A DNA stretch of 8,093 nucleotides from an uncultured Clostridia bacterium (GCA_946628865.1 CAMOXE010000024.1:1-8093), one strand, 5' to 3'. Shown: positions 1-5,937, counted from the stretch's first letter. Notes: generated by a model from the sequence alone, not told the origin. Made by a program: numbers and translations.

Positions 1-341
1 CCCTCGTAATGGCCGCAAAGGAGCAATATCCTGTCTTTTTTAAGGAGTTCCTGCGCAACTTTTTGCGTAAAAGTCCTGCCTTTCGGCGAAGTGAAAATTC
101 TGTGCGCTTTATGCTCGGGGTCGACCGTCTCTATCGCCGAATATATCGGCTGAGCCATCATCAGCATACACGCGCCGCCGCCGAAAGGAGAGTCATCGCA
201 CTTCTTGTGTTTATCTTCGGTGTAGTCGCGTATGTCCGTTATCACTATTTCGACTTTCCCGCCTTTCACCGCTCTGCCGATTATACTCTCTTTAAGCGGA
301 GCAAACATTTCGGGAAAAAGAGTTAAGATATCAATCCTCAT
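1..341 (-). CDS. trmD: TrmD, tRNA (guanine-N1)-methyltransferase, N-terminal part cut by window edge
   Basis: Transfers a methyl group from S-adenosylmethionine to N1 of G37, next to the anticodon of several tRNAs, which prevents +1 frameshifting; it is a cytoplasmic SPOUT-class enzyme. Only the first 113 codons lie in the window. The protein opens MRIDILTLFPEMF, a classic TrmD N-terminus. It has the conserved DD-x-P-F-GGG loop at residues 49-56 and runs to LLLCGHYE at 107-113, the start of the family's GHYEGxDER signature. The C-terminal part of the SPOUT knot and the tRNA-binding domain lie beyond the window. The ATG at 341 has an AGAGG site 9 nt upstream, and the gene overlaps the end of rimM by 11 bp, so the two are probably translationally coupled. 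One oddity is Cys58 in GGGACM, where the family usually has GGGAGM or GGGPGM. Confidence 0.96.
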   Translation of the reverse strand, partial: MRIDILTLFPEMFAPLKESIIGRAVKGGKVEIVITDIRDYTEDKHKKCDDSPFGGGACMLMMAQPIYSAIETVDPEHKAHRIFTSPKGRTFTQKVAQELLKKDRILLLCGHYE

Positions 342-834
342 ACAGCACTACCTCTGTAAACCTCTTCGCGTTTACGGTAACGGTCTTATTCTCCGTGTCG
401 ATTATAGGCTCTAAGTCCTTGATAAGCGGAAATACCGCGTAGCCCTCGTTCGTTAAAATGCGGTAATAGTCCACGTTGCCGGAAGTTATCTCTTCGACCA
501 CGCCTATCTCTTTCCCGCTCGTTAAAAAGACTTTCGAGCCGATTACGTCCGCGATGAAAAACCTGCCTTTCGGCACGGCTATTTCGGATTTTTTCGCCAT
601 TACCGATAAGCCGCGGAAACTTTCCGCGGCGTTTCGGTCATCGACGCCGATGAGTTTTATTATCGCCTCGTCTTTCCCGGAGGACTTAAAATCCGAAACG
701 GGATATTCAGTCCCGCCGAGTTCTACCGATTTTATCGATTTAACCGAATTGAAATCGTCCGCAAACAAACGGATTTTAAGTTCGCCTTTAATGCCTTGCG
801 GTTTAGCAACCGCGCCTATTTCTATTTTATCCAT
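331..834 (-). CDS. rimM: RimM, 16S rRNA processing / 30S maturation factor
   Basis: Assembly factor that helps the head of the 30S subunit mature and binds the r-protein S19 region; cytoplasmic and non-enzymatic. At 167 aa it has the usual family length. The N-terminal RimM barrel begins with IGAVAKPQGIKGELKI (residues 6-21), matching the family's G-x-HGIKGE motif, although the usual His is Gln13 here. The C-terminal PRC-barrel (about 90-165) includes FPLIKDLEPIID, like the family's IPFIxxxVxxID segment. It lies 49 bp after khpA, and its stop overlaps the trmD start. The ATG at 834 is the only plausible start, because no other ATG in this frame lies in the gap. No Shine-Dalgarno-like sequence precedes it: the 13 nt before the ATG are AT-rich, and before them sits a GC hairpin (848-867). 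Low or conditional translation is therefore plausible. Confidence 0.95.
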   Translation of the reverse strand: MDKIEIGAVAKPQGIKGELKIRLFADDFNSVKSIKSVELGGTEYPVSDFKSSGKDEAIIKLIGVDDRNAAESFRGLSVMAKKSEIAVPKGRFFIADVIGSKVFLTSGKEIGVVEEITSGNVDYYRILTNEGYAVFPLIKDLEPIIDTENKTVTVNAKRFTEVVLYED

Positions 835-847
835 ATTAAAAATATCA

Positions 848-867
848 GGGCTGACGAATTTCAGCCC
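848..867 (-). promoter_or_regulatory. GC-rich hairpin before rimM; possible attenuator or translational control element
   Basis: In the RNA, GGGCTGA (867-861) pairs perfectly with TCAGCCC (854-848) around a 6-nt loop. A TGATA spacer and five T residues (842-838) follow, then the rimM ATG. The stem plus short U-run looks like a weak intrinsic terminator. It also takes up the place where a ribosome binding site should be. It could lower rimM-trmD output relative to rpsP-khpA. The pairing is seen directly; the function is inferred. Confidence 0.55.
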
Positions 868-883
868 CGAATAATGAAAAGAC

Positions 884-1126
884 TTATTCTTCGTCTTTTC
901 CCTTGATCTCGATAGTGTATCTCTTGCCGGATTTGGCGGACGCCGCTTTTACTATCGCGCGCAACGCTTTCGCTATCTTGCCTTGTCTGCCGATAACTTT
1001 GCCCATATCTCCGCTTTCAAGCAATATCGCTATCTCGACGTTGTCGCCGTTTTCGGTAACTTTATACTCCACGGCGTCGGGATCGTCTATGAAATGACTT
1101 ACGATATATTTAACAAGATCCAACAT
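884..1126 (-). CDS. khpA: KhpA, small KH-domain RNA-binding protein (YlqC family)
   Basis: An 80-aa single KH-domain protein. Family members in Firmicutes bind many RNAs, often as a heterodimer with KhpB (Jag/EloR), and influence cell division and elongation in streptococci. The RNA-binding GxxG loop is GRQG at residues 46-49, within GKVIGRQGKIAKALRAIVKAA. The N-terminus (LVKYIVSHFIDDPDAVEY) and the acidic end (GKDEE) are typical. The start at 1126 has GAGG 12 nt upstream, a rather long spacing. The gene follows rpsP by 19 bp, the usual place for this family in Bacillota. The adjacent ylqD found in Bacillus subtilis is absent here. Confidence 0.93.
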   Translation of the reverse strand: MLDLVKYIVSHFIDDPDAVEYKVTENGDNVEIAILLESGDMGKVIGRQGKIAKALRAIVKAASAKSGKRYTIEIKGKDEE

Positions 1127-1145
1127 CTTTTATAACTACCTCGTA

Positions 1146-1442
1146 TTACTTCTTTTTCTTCTTCGGGTTTGTCTTTGCGGGCGACAACTTCTCGGATTTC
1201 TCGATTATGCCGGCGTTTAACAAAAGCGCCCTTACCGTCTCGGTCGGCTGAACGCCTTTCGAGAGCCAATCTTTAGCCTTATCGCTATCGATTACGACGT
1301 CGGCGGGTTGAGTTGTCGGATTGTAATATCCTACCTTATCGATATACTCTCCGTCTCTCGCCTTTCTGCTGTCCACTACTACGATACGGTAAGTGGGAGA
1401 TTTCTTGTCGCCAAGTCTCGTCAATCTCATTTTGACTGCCAT
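1146..1442 (-). CDS. rpsP: 30S ribosomal protein S16
   Basis: Structural protein of the small ribosomal subunit that stabilises the 16S rRNA 5' domain during assembly. At 98 aa it is slightly longer than the minimal family length. It opens AVKMRLTRLGDKKSPTYRIVV (residues 2-22), the diagnostic S16 beginning (VKIRLxRxGxKKxPxYRIVV). KVGYYNPTTQP follows at about 36-46, then the ERV/ETV-type helix (PTETVRALLLNAGI, 66-79). The tail is a lysine-rich extension ending in five Lys codons, probably disordered and rRNA-contacting. A strong GGAGG site lies 8 nt before the ATG at 1442. The 153-bp gap to ffh is unusually long for this otherwise tight operon. Confidence 0.97.
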   Translation of the reverse strand: MAVKMRLTRLGDKKSPTYRIVVVDSRKARDGEYIDKVGYYNPTTQPADVVIDSDKAKDWLSKGVQPTETVRALLLNAGIIEKSEKLSPAKTNPKKKKK

Positions 1443-1482
1443 TTTTCTATCCTCCGTTAAATAATTATCTTTTATAAATACT

Positions 1483-1494
1483 CGCCTTTCGGCG
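1483..1494 (-). promoter_or_regulatory. Small CGCC-GAAA-GGCG stem-loop in the rpsP leader
   Basis: In the minus-strand RNA, CGCC pairs with GGCG around a GAAA (GNRA-type) tetraloop, 40 nt upstream of the rpsP ATG. The stem has only 4 bp but is all GC. It could be part of an rpsP leader structure or a processing site. It is too short to call with confidence, and no known r-protein leader motif was recognised. Confidence 0.25.
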
Positions 1495-1511
1495 GTTTTA
1501 TCGACTTATAG

Positions 1512-1601
1512 CCGAACTAAAACACAATTAAACGCGTTTCAGCGGCGTATTTACGGCGTATTTTCGCAAATTCTCGCTTGCCGTATTCGTCCGAACTAAA
1601 A
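1512..1601. repeat. Perfect 11-bp direct repeat flanking repeat copy A
   Basis: CCGAACTAAAA (plus strand) occurs at 1512-1522 and again at 1591-1601, bracketing 68 bp that contain repeat copy A. On the coding strand the repeat is TTTTAGTTCGG, and its ffh-side copy includes the ffh TAG stop codon. The arrangement looks like a target-site duplication left by a small insertion immediately after ffh. The match is seen directly; the insertion is inferred. Confidence 0.5.
1531..1592. repeat. Dispersed repeat, copy A (ffh-rpsP intergenic)
   Basis: Plus-strand 1531-1580 aligns without gaps to 7992-8041 at 43 of 50 positions, and the right-hand 38 bp match at 34 of 38. Within it, two 11-bp units stand in tandem (1543-1553 and 1554-1564, CGGCGTATTTA then CGGCGTATTTT), followed by a CGCAAATTCTCGCTTG block. 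Homology resumes at 1581-1592 if 16 nt present in copy B (8047-8062) are deleted from A. Both copies are intergenic and in the same orientation relative to their neighbours. No transposase is visible. It may be a small non-autonomous or REP-like element. Confidence 0.7.
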
Positions 1602-2924
1602 AGGGAAACGCCCTCTTTTGTTCCGCATTTGTTTCATCATTTGTTTGGTCTGGTCGTACTGCTTTAAAAGTTGGTTTATCTCTTGAAGCGTCGTCCCGCT
1701 GCCTTTTGCTATCCGCGTCTTTCTGGAATAGTTAAGTATCGACGGATCGTTACGCTCTTTCTTCGTCATCGAAAGTATTATCGCCTTTACGCGCTCGATC
1801 TTTCTTTCGTCTATATCCGCGTCCGAAAGTTTTACGCCCGCGCCGAGTTTCATACCCATTCCGGGGAGCATTTCCAAAAGCCCTCTCGCGCCGCCCATCT
1901 TTTTCAGCATTGCGAACTGCTCTAAATAATCGTCGAGTGTGAAAGAATTCTCGCGGAATTTCTTCTCCATCTTGACGGCCTCTTCTTCGGTTACCGCCTC
2001 CTGCGCCTTTTCTATCAAGGATAAAACGTCGCCCATGCCGAGGATTCGGCTCGCCATTCTGTCCGGATAAAACGGCTCGAACTCTGTAAGTTTTTCGCCT
2101 ACCGACGCAAATTTTATCGGTTTGCCCGTTACCGCTTTTACGGATAAACACGCTCCGCCGCGGGTATCGCCGTCGAGTTTGGTAAGCACTACGCCCGTTA
2201 TCGCAAGCCTCTCGTTAAAGGTCTTGGCGACCGTGACCGCGTCTTGTCCTATCATCGAGTCAACCGTCAAGAGTATCTCGTCTACGCGTATCGCTTTAGT
2301 TATATTTTCGAGTTCTTGCATTAGGTTTTCGTCGATATGAAGTCTGCCCGCGGTATCTAAAATAACCGTGTCGTAGCCGTACTTTTTGGCGTATTCCACG
2401 CCGCTTTCGGCTATCTTTATCGGACTTATCTGCCCCATCTCGAAAACTTCGGTCTGCGCTTTTTCGCCCACTATTTTAAGTTGGTTTATTGCCGCCGGAC
2501 GATACACGTCGCATGCAACGAGCAGCGGCTTTTTGCCTTGTTTTTTAAGATAGAGCGCGAGTTTGCCGCAAAGCGTGGTCTTGCCCGCGCCTTGAAGTCC
2601 GCACATCATTATCACCGTCGGCAAAGTCGGACTTACCGCAAGTTTCGCGTTCGTCGAACCCATCAGCGCGGTCAGTTCTTCGTTTACGATCTTTATTACT
2701 TGTTGCGCCGGACTTAAACTCTTTAAAATATCCTGCCCGACCGCTTTCTCGCTCACTTTCGCGATAAAATCCTTCGCTACCGCGATATTTACGTCGGCCT
2801 CTAATAACGCTATGCGCACTTCGCGCATCGCCTGCTTTATCTCGAGTTCTGTAAGTTTCCCCTTTTTCGTCATCTTGGAGAATATATGATTAAGTTTCTC
2901 GGATAAGCCTTTAAATACCGCCAT
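1596..2924 (-). CDS. ffh: Ffh, signal recognition particle protein (SRP54 GTPase)
   Basis: Binds signal peptides emerging from the ribosome and, with SRP RNA and the receptor FtsY, delivers nascent membrane and secreted proteins to the translocon. The 442-aa length is normal. The N domain (about 1-95) is followed by the GTPase domain: P-loop GLQGAGKTT at 109-117, LDTAGR at 189-194, TKLDGD at 248-253 and SRILGMGD at 292-299. The M domain (about 325-435) carries the SRP-RNA-binding helix RKTRIAKGSG (401-410) and the PGMG finger-loop region (354-357). The end, RGRFPF, is typical. The start at 2924 lies 2 bp after the ylxM stop, and its ribosome site (GGGAG) sits inside the end of ylxM, so the two are probably coupled. 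The stop lies within the 11-bp direct repeat described separately. Confidence 0.98.
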   Translation of the reverse strand: MAVFKGLSEKLNHIFSKMTKKGKLTELEIKQAMREVRIALLEADVNIAVAKDFIAKVSEKAVGQDILKSLSPAQQVIKIVNEELTALMGSTNAKLAVSPTLPTVIMMCGLQGAGKTTLCGKLALYLKKQGKKPLLVACDVYRPAAINQLKIVGEKAQTEVFEMGQISPIKIAESGVEYAKKYGYDTVILDTAGRLHIDENLMQELENITKAIRVDEILLTVDSMIGQDAVTVAKTFNERLAITGVVLTKLDGDTRGGACLSVKAVTGKPIKFASVGEKLTEFEPFYPDRMASRILGMGDVLSLIEKAQEAVTEEEAVKMEKKFRENSFTLDDYLEQFAMLKKMGGARGLLEMLPGMGMKLGAGVKLSDADIDERKIERVKAIILSMTKKERNDPSILNYSRKTRIAKGSGTTLQEINQLLKQYDQTKQMMKQMRNKRGRFPF

Positions 2925-2926
2925 TT

Positions 2927-3235
2927 CTATTCTCCCAAAATCTTCGCTATTTTTTTCTTTATATCTTCCCCGACCCCGAGCGCGTCAAGTTCCTCCGCTA
3001 CCGCCTTTTTCTTGGCGTAAACCTTAAGTTTATCTTCAAAAGAACCGAGTTGCGTTTTCACGCTCGCTATGCAGTCGGACACGCTTTGACGGGATACGCC
3101 CTTTATCTCCGCTATCTCCCCGAGCGATAAGTCGAGCCGATAATACATATCGAATATCTCACGTTTGTTTTCGGTAAGGAGCATGCGATATTCGTCGAAA
3201 AGTCCGATTAAATACACTTTATCTTCAACCGACAT
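2927..3235 (-). CDS. ylxM: YlxM, UPF0122 helix-turn-helix protein associated with SRP
   Basis: A 102-aa protein of the YlxM/p13 family, nearly always encoded directly before ffh. In streptococci the homologue has been reported to bind SRP components and modulate Ffh-FtsY GTPase activity. The centre (LSLGEIAEIKGVSRQSVSDCIASV, residues 36-59) is a sigma-70 region-4-like helix-turn-helix. The flanks are a helical N-terminus (LFDEYRMLLTENKREIFDMYY) and a Lys/Glu-rich helical C-terminus. A GAGGAG directly abuts the ATG at 3235, and a better-spaced G-rich run lies further upstream, so start recognition is slightly unusual. The N-terminus nevertheless aligns with known homologues. It is the first gene of the SRP/ribosome operon, about 23 nt after the predicted transcription start. 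Confidence 0.95.
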   Translation of the reverse strand: MSVEDKVYLIGLFDEYRMLLTENKREIFDMYYRLDLSLGEIAEIKGVSRQSVSDCIASVKTQLGSFEDKLKVYAKKKAVAEELDALGVGEDIKKKIAKILGE

Positions 3236-3264
3236 CTCCTCGCCTACCCCCTCTATGCCGTATT

Positions 3265-3293
3265 ATTATACACTATAACGAAACGACTGTCAA
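3265..3293 (-). promoter_or_regulatory. Perfect-consensus sigma-A promoter of the ylxM-ffh-rpsP operon
   Basis: Minus-strand TTGACA (3293-3288), a 17-nt spacer and TATAAT (3270-3265) give a 12/12 consensus match at the optimal spacing. Transcription should start near 3258, leaving a leader of about 23 nt. The -35 box lies entirely in one arm of the inverted repeat at 3283-3314. The context GTGTATAATAAT is identical to that of the degV promoter. Confidence 0.9.
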
Positions 3294-3314
3294 GCGTTTT
3301 CACTTGACAGTCGT
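3283..3314. terminator. 12-bp perfect inverted repeat: terminator of the degV-GNAT unit overlapping the ylxM -35 box
   Basis: ACGACTGTCAAG (3283-3294) and CTTGACAGTCGT (3303-3314) are exact reverse complements separated by 8 nt. The structure begins 5 nt after the GNAT stop codon, as a terminator would. On the minus strand only TTCGTTAT follows, a poor U-run, whereas the plus-strand side is T-rich. It may act as a leaky terminator, as a palindromic operator over the ylxM -35 box, or as both. Confidence 0.6.
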
Positions 3315-3319
3315 GATTT

Positions 3320-4438
3320 TTATATTTTCTTTTTGAAAGCGCGGCGACGTTTATGTAATACGCTGTCGAATATCTTCCATTGATTCTGTATCGCTATATT
3401 GTCCTCGAGGTTTAAATTCGTTTCCGCATATTTTACCGTTCCGCCGGTGAGCATTTCCATTACCCCCCAAATAAGCGTACTGCTTATACCCCTTCTCGCA
3501 TACTCGGGAAGTACGCCTATAAGCGCCAAATCTATTACCTCCGGCTTTTTAAGCGCTTTTAAAAGCCTTATTATCGCCGCGGGAGTAAGTCTGCCGCCCG
3601 ACTTTTGCACCGCTTTCGCTATGGACGGGAAACATAACCCGAAACATACCACCTTGTCGTTCTCGTCGAGTATTACCGCGACGTACTTTATATCGACTAT
3701 CAGTTTGAAGTTGTCGATAAGCATCTTCTTCATAGCCGGCGTGAACGGAACGGTCTGATATAAATTGACGTAGGTCTCGTCCAAAATATCGAAAAACGCG
3801 TCGGCGTAACGCTTTAAAAAGTCGTTGGTGTTTTTGGCGTAGCCGCGATGAAGTTTATACTTTTTCATCATCATGTCTGCTAATTTCGGTATGCGCTCGT
3901 CCACCTTTTCGGGCGCGGAAAGTTTCCTTTCCACCCAGTCCACGTCCTTGGTAAAGCCGTAATCTTCTATGAGTTTTTGGTAATACGGATAGTTGTACTG
4001 CTCTTCAAAAGTCGAAAGTTGGTCGAAACCCTCTATCAAAAGACCTTCTCTGTCGAGGTCGGAAAAACCCAAAGGTCCAACGAGTTCGTCCATTCCGCGT
4101 TCTTTCGCCCAGGCGGTCAGTTTATCGAAAAGCGCGTCCGAAACCTCGCGGTCGTCTATCGAATCGAAACGCGTAAAACGCACTTGTTTCTGATTCCATT
4201 TTTTGTTGGCGGCTTTTTGTAAAATTCCGTGAATCCTACCCACCATTTTGCCGTCTTTATAGGCATTATAAAACACTGATTCGGCTTGGTCGCAATATAT
4301 ATTCTTCGAGCCGAAAAGTTTTTTCTCGTCGCCGTATAAAAGCGGCACGAAATACGGGTTGCCTTTATAGAGTTTAAGCGGAAATTCGATAAACTCTTTC
4401 TGTTGTTTTCTCGTTTGTACTTCTCTTATTTCTATCAT
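3320..4438 (-). CDS. YghO-like GNAT-fold protein, function unknown
   Basis: A 372-aa protein resembling the YghO family of large GNAT-superfamily proteins; the substrate is unknown. The N-terminal half opens IEIREVQTRKQQKEFIEFPLKLYKGNPYFVPLL (3-34) and contains GPLGFSDLDREGLLIEGFD (121-139), both family hallmarks. The C-terminal half carries the acetyl-CoA-binding motif A, IGVLPEYARRGISS (307-320), with R315-R316-G317 as the pyrophosphate loop. An ETN (339-341) and a basic tail (HKRRRAFKKK) follow. There is no signal peptide or membrane segment. The start at 4438 has AGAGG 6 nt upstream, overlapping the degV stop, so translation is probably coupled to the DegV-family gene 9 bp before it. Enzymatic activity as an N-acyltransferase is inferred from the fold only. 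Confidence 0.85.
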   Translation of the reverse strand: MIEIREVQTRKQQKEFIEFPLKLYKGNPYFVPLLYGDEKKLFGSKNIYCDQAESVFYNAYKDGKMVGRIHGILQKAANKKWNQKQVRFTRFDSIDDREVSDALFDKLTAWAKERGMDELVGPLGFSDLDREGLLIEGFDQLSTFEEQYNYPYYQKLIEDYGFTKDVDWVERKLSAPEKVDERIPKLADMMMKKYKLHRGYAKNTNDFLKRYADAFFDILDETYVNLYQTVPFTPAMKKMLIDNFKLIVDIKYVAVILDENDKVVCFGLCFPSIAKAVQKSGGRLTPAAIIRLLKALKKPEVIDLALIGVLPEYARRGISSTLIWGVMEMLTGGTVKYAETNLNLEDNIAIQNQWKIFDSVLHKRRRAFKKKI

Positions 4439-4447
4439 ATTACGCCT

Positions 4448-5314
4448 CTATCTGTGTTTTGCGTGGAAAGATACGCCCACGCAGTCGGGACCGCAGTGGC
4501 TGCCCGCAGTCGGGTTTAGCACTAAATATTCGATATTTACGTTCGGGTACTTTTCCTTTAACATATCGCCTAAAAGGCGCGCCGATTCCTCGGCGTCCGC
4601 ATGAGTAATTATTACTCTGTGAGCGGCGATGTCTTCTTGCAAATCTTCAACGTAGTTTAAAATCTTGGCGAGAACTCCGCGTTTGCCGCGGGCTTTGTCG
4701 ACGGACTTCATTATTCCGTCCTCCGCCATATTGATTATCGGCTTTATTCCGAGTAAATTGCCCATAAACGCCGTTATTCCGGGCACTCTGCCGCTGCGCC
4801 TGAAAAACGAAAGATCCTCTGCAAAGAAATATACGGCGAATTTATATATCTCGGTTTCGCCCCACTTTAAAATCTCTTCCACCGTAGCGCCGCGAAGATA
4901 CATATCCCCGATTTCTTCCAACATGTTTAAACTGCCTATGGATATCGCTTTCGTGTCGAGAAGATACAGCGTTCTTTCGGGGTATTTTGCCTTTAATTCG
5001 TCGTAGGCTATATTCATTGCGCTGAACGTGCCGCTCATCGCCGACGAGAAGTGGACGTATAAAATATCCTTCCCCTCTTTGAAAAACGGCTCGAAATAGC
5101 CGATATATTTTTCGGGGCTTAATCCGCTGGTCTTGGGCGTTGCGCCGGACCTTAAACGCGAATAAAACCCGCGATAGTCGAATACGTCGAAATCTTCGTA
5201 AGGATAAATCTCCTTTTCATCGATCGAATACGGCATGCTGATCAGGTTATAGCCGTATTTTTTCGCAATCTCCGGAGTTATTTCCTCGTCCGTATCCGCA
5301 AATAAAACGTACAT
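4448..5314 (-). CDS. DegV family protein (fatty-acid-binding, FakB-like)
   Basis: DegV/FakB proteins bind a long-chain fatty acid; true FakBs present it to the kinase FakA to make acyl-phosphate for phospholipid synthesis. The protein has 288 aa, a normal length. Visible motifs are FADTDEEITPE near the N-terminus (where ADS is usual), TSGLSPEKY (62-70), FSSAMSGTF (89-97), DLSFFRRSGRV (167-177), GIKPII (189-194), an Arg-rich ARGKRG (208-213) and SHCGPDCVGVSF (272-283). Thr62, Ser93/94, an Arg in the ARGKRG segment and His273 fit the fatty-acid head-group contacts known in FakB. Cys274 and Cys278 are unusual. The start at 5314 was chosen over an ATG 17 codons upstream because AAGGAGG lies 5 nt before it and the longer version would begin within the promoter's transcription start region. 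The gene has its own promoter. Confidence 0.9.
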   Translation of the reverse strand: MYVLFADTDEEITPEIAKKYGYNLISMPYSIDEKEIYPYEDFDVFDYRGFYSRLRSGATPKTSGLSPEKYIGYFEPFFKEGKDILYVHFSSAMSGTFSAMNIAYDELKAKYPERTLYLLDTKAISIGSLNMLEEIGDMYLRGATVEEILKWGETEIYKFAVYFFAEDLSFFRRSGRVPGITAFMGNLLGIKPIINMAEDGIMKSVDKARGKRGVLAKILNYVEDLQEDIAAHRVIITHADAEESARLLGDMLKEKYPNVNIEYLVLNPTAGSHCGPDCVGVSFHAKHR

Positions 5315-5356
5315 CCTTCCCTCCTTAACGCACATTTTCACGAAGTCAACACAATT

Positions 5357-5385
5357 ATTATACACTTATGTTAACTCTTTGTCAA
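5357..5385 (-). promoter_or_regulatory. Perfect-consensus sigma-A promoter of the degV-GNAT unit
   Basis: Minus-strand TTGACA (5385-5380), a 17-nt spacer and TATAAT (5362-5357). Transcription should start near 5350, giving a leader of about 36 nt that contains AAGGAGG at 5326-5320. The promoter lies directly after the nitroreductase stop with no terminator between them. The -10 context GTGTATAATAAT matches the ylxM promoter. Confidence 0.9.
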
Positions 5386-5395
5386 CGGAATTAAG

Positions 5396-5905
5396 TTATT
5401 TCCTATGAACGAATTCGGTTATCGCTCTGCGCTCGAAGTGTCTTGGCGAGGGTGCGCAGGTTTCCGTCGGGTATCCGATCGCGATAAGGCATCTCGGTCT
5501 TAAATTTGCGGGCATACCCGATACTTTAATTAGCGCGTCCGGGTCAAACCTGCAGATATAAATACTTCCAAGCCCGTATTCGGTACTCGCGTACATTAAA
5601 GTCGTCGCGATTATGCCTATATCCTGCAACGTAGACGGCTCGCCGCTGAACGGGTTTTTCCATGCCTTTTCTTCGTCCGAACACACCGCGAAAACGGTCG
5701 GTGCGCCGTAAACGTTCGCGCTCGCCGCCTCGAGGTCTTTTAAACTCTCGCCCTCGTAAACGTAAATCTCATACGGCTGATTGTTCTTCGCCGTCGGCGC
5801 TACGCGCGCAAGGTCGAGTATTGCCGAAATCTTCTCCTCTTCGACTTTTATATCCGAAAATGCTCTTACCGAATACCTTTCTCTGCATATTTGCTCGAAA
5901 TCCAT
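5396..5905 (-). CDS. Nitroreductase family protein (FMN-dependent oxidoreductase)
   Basis: A compact 169-aa member of the nitroreductase superfamily. These cytoplasmic homodimers carry FMN and use NAD(P)H to reduce quinones, nitro compounds or other acceptors; the natural substrate cannot be told here. The FMN-phosphate contact RERYSVRAF is at residues 8-16, APTAKNNQP at 36-44, and the helix QDIGIIATTLMYASTEYGLGS at 94-114 leads into the family's G-L-G-S strand. IAIGYP (141-146) and the closing PRHFERRAITEFVHR (154-168) are typical C-terminal motifs. The start at 5905 has GGAG upstream, though with a long spacing of about 10 nt. It follows the pseudouridine synthase gene by 32 bp. No terminator lies after its stop, so readthrough into degV is possible. 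Confidence 0.9.
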   Translation of the reverse strand: MDFEQICRERYSVRAFSDIKVEEEKISAILDLARVAPTAKNNQPYEIYVYEGESLKDLEAASANVYGAPTVFAVCSDEEKAWKNPFSGEPSTLQDIGIIATTLMYASTEYGLGSIYICRFDPDALIKVSGMPANLRPRCLIAIGYPTETCAPSPRHFERRAITEFVHRK

Positions 5906-5937
5906 ATTTTCTCACTCCGTTATACATTATATAATAT

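Noticed and set aside
1750..2151. A 133-codon minus-strand frame inside ffh
   Set aside because: Out-of-frame shadow of the firmly identified ffh gene; its Arg/Gly-rich composition is typical of shadow frames.
3304..3332. A possible plus-strand promoter using the TTGACA in the other arm of the palindrome
   Set aside because: No -10 box lies 16-18 nt downstream, and no plus-strand gene exists there.
5315..5365. A 17-codon longer N-terminus for the DegV-family protein
   Set aside because: Its ATG would lie about 15 nt upstream of the predicted transcription start and next to the -10 box, and AAGGAGG is positioned for the ATG at 5314. The extra residues also do not fit the family N-terminus.
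5345..5386. Three GTCAAC/GTTAAC hexamers around the degV promoter
   Set aside because: Irregular spacing (about 24 and 12 nt), and two of the three coincide with or resemble the -35 box; not convincing as an operator array.
5926..5931. A TATAAT sequence in the 32-bp gap before the nitroreductase gene
   Set aside because: No acceptable -35 box is found 16-18 nt upstream and the gap is very AT-rich, so an internal promoter cannot be supported.
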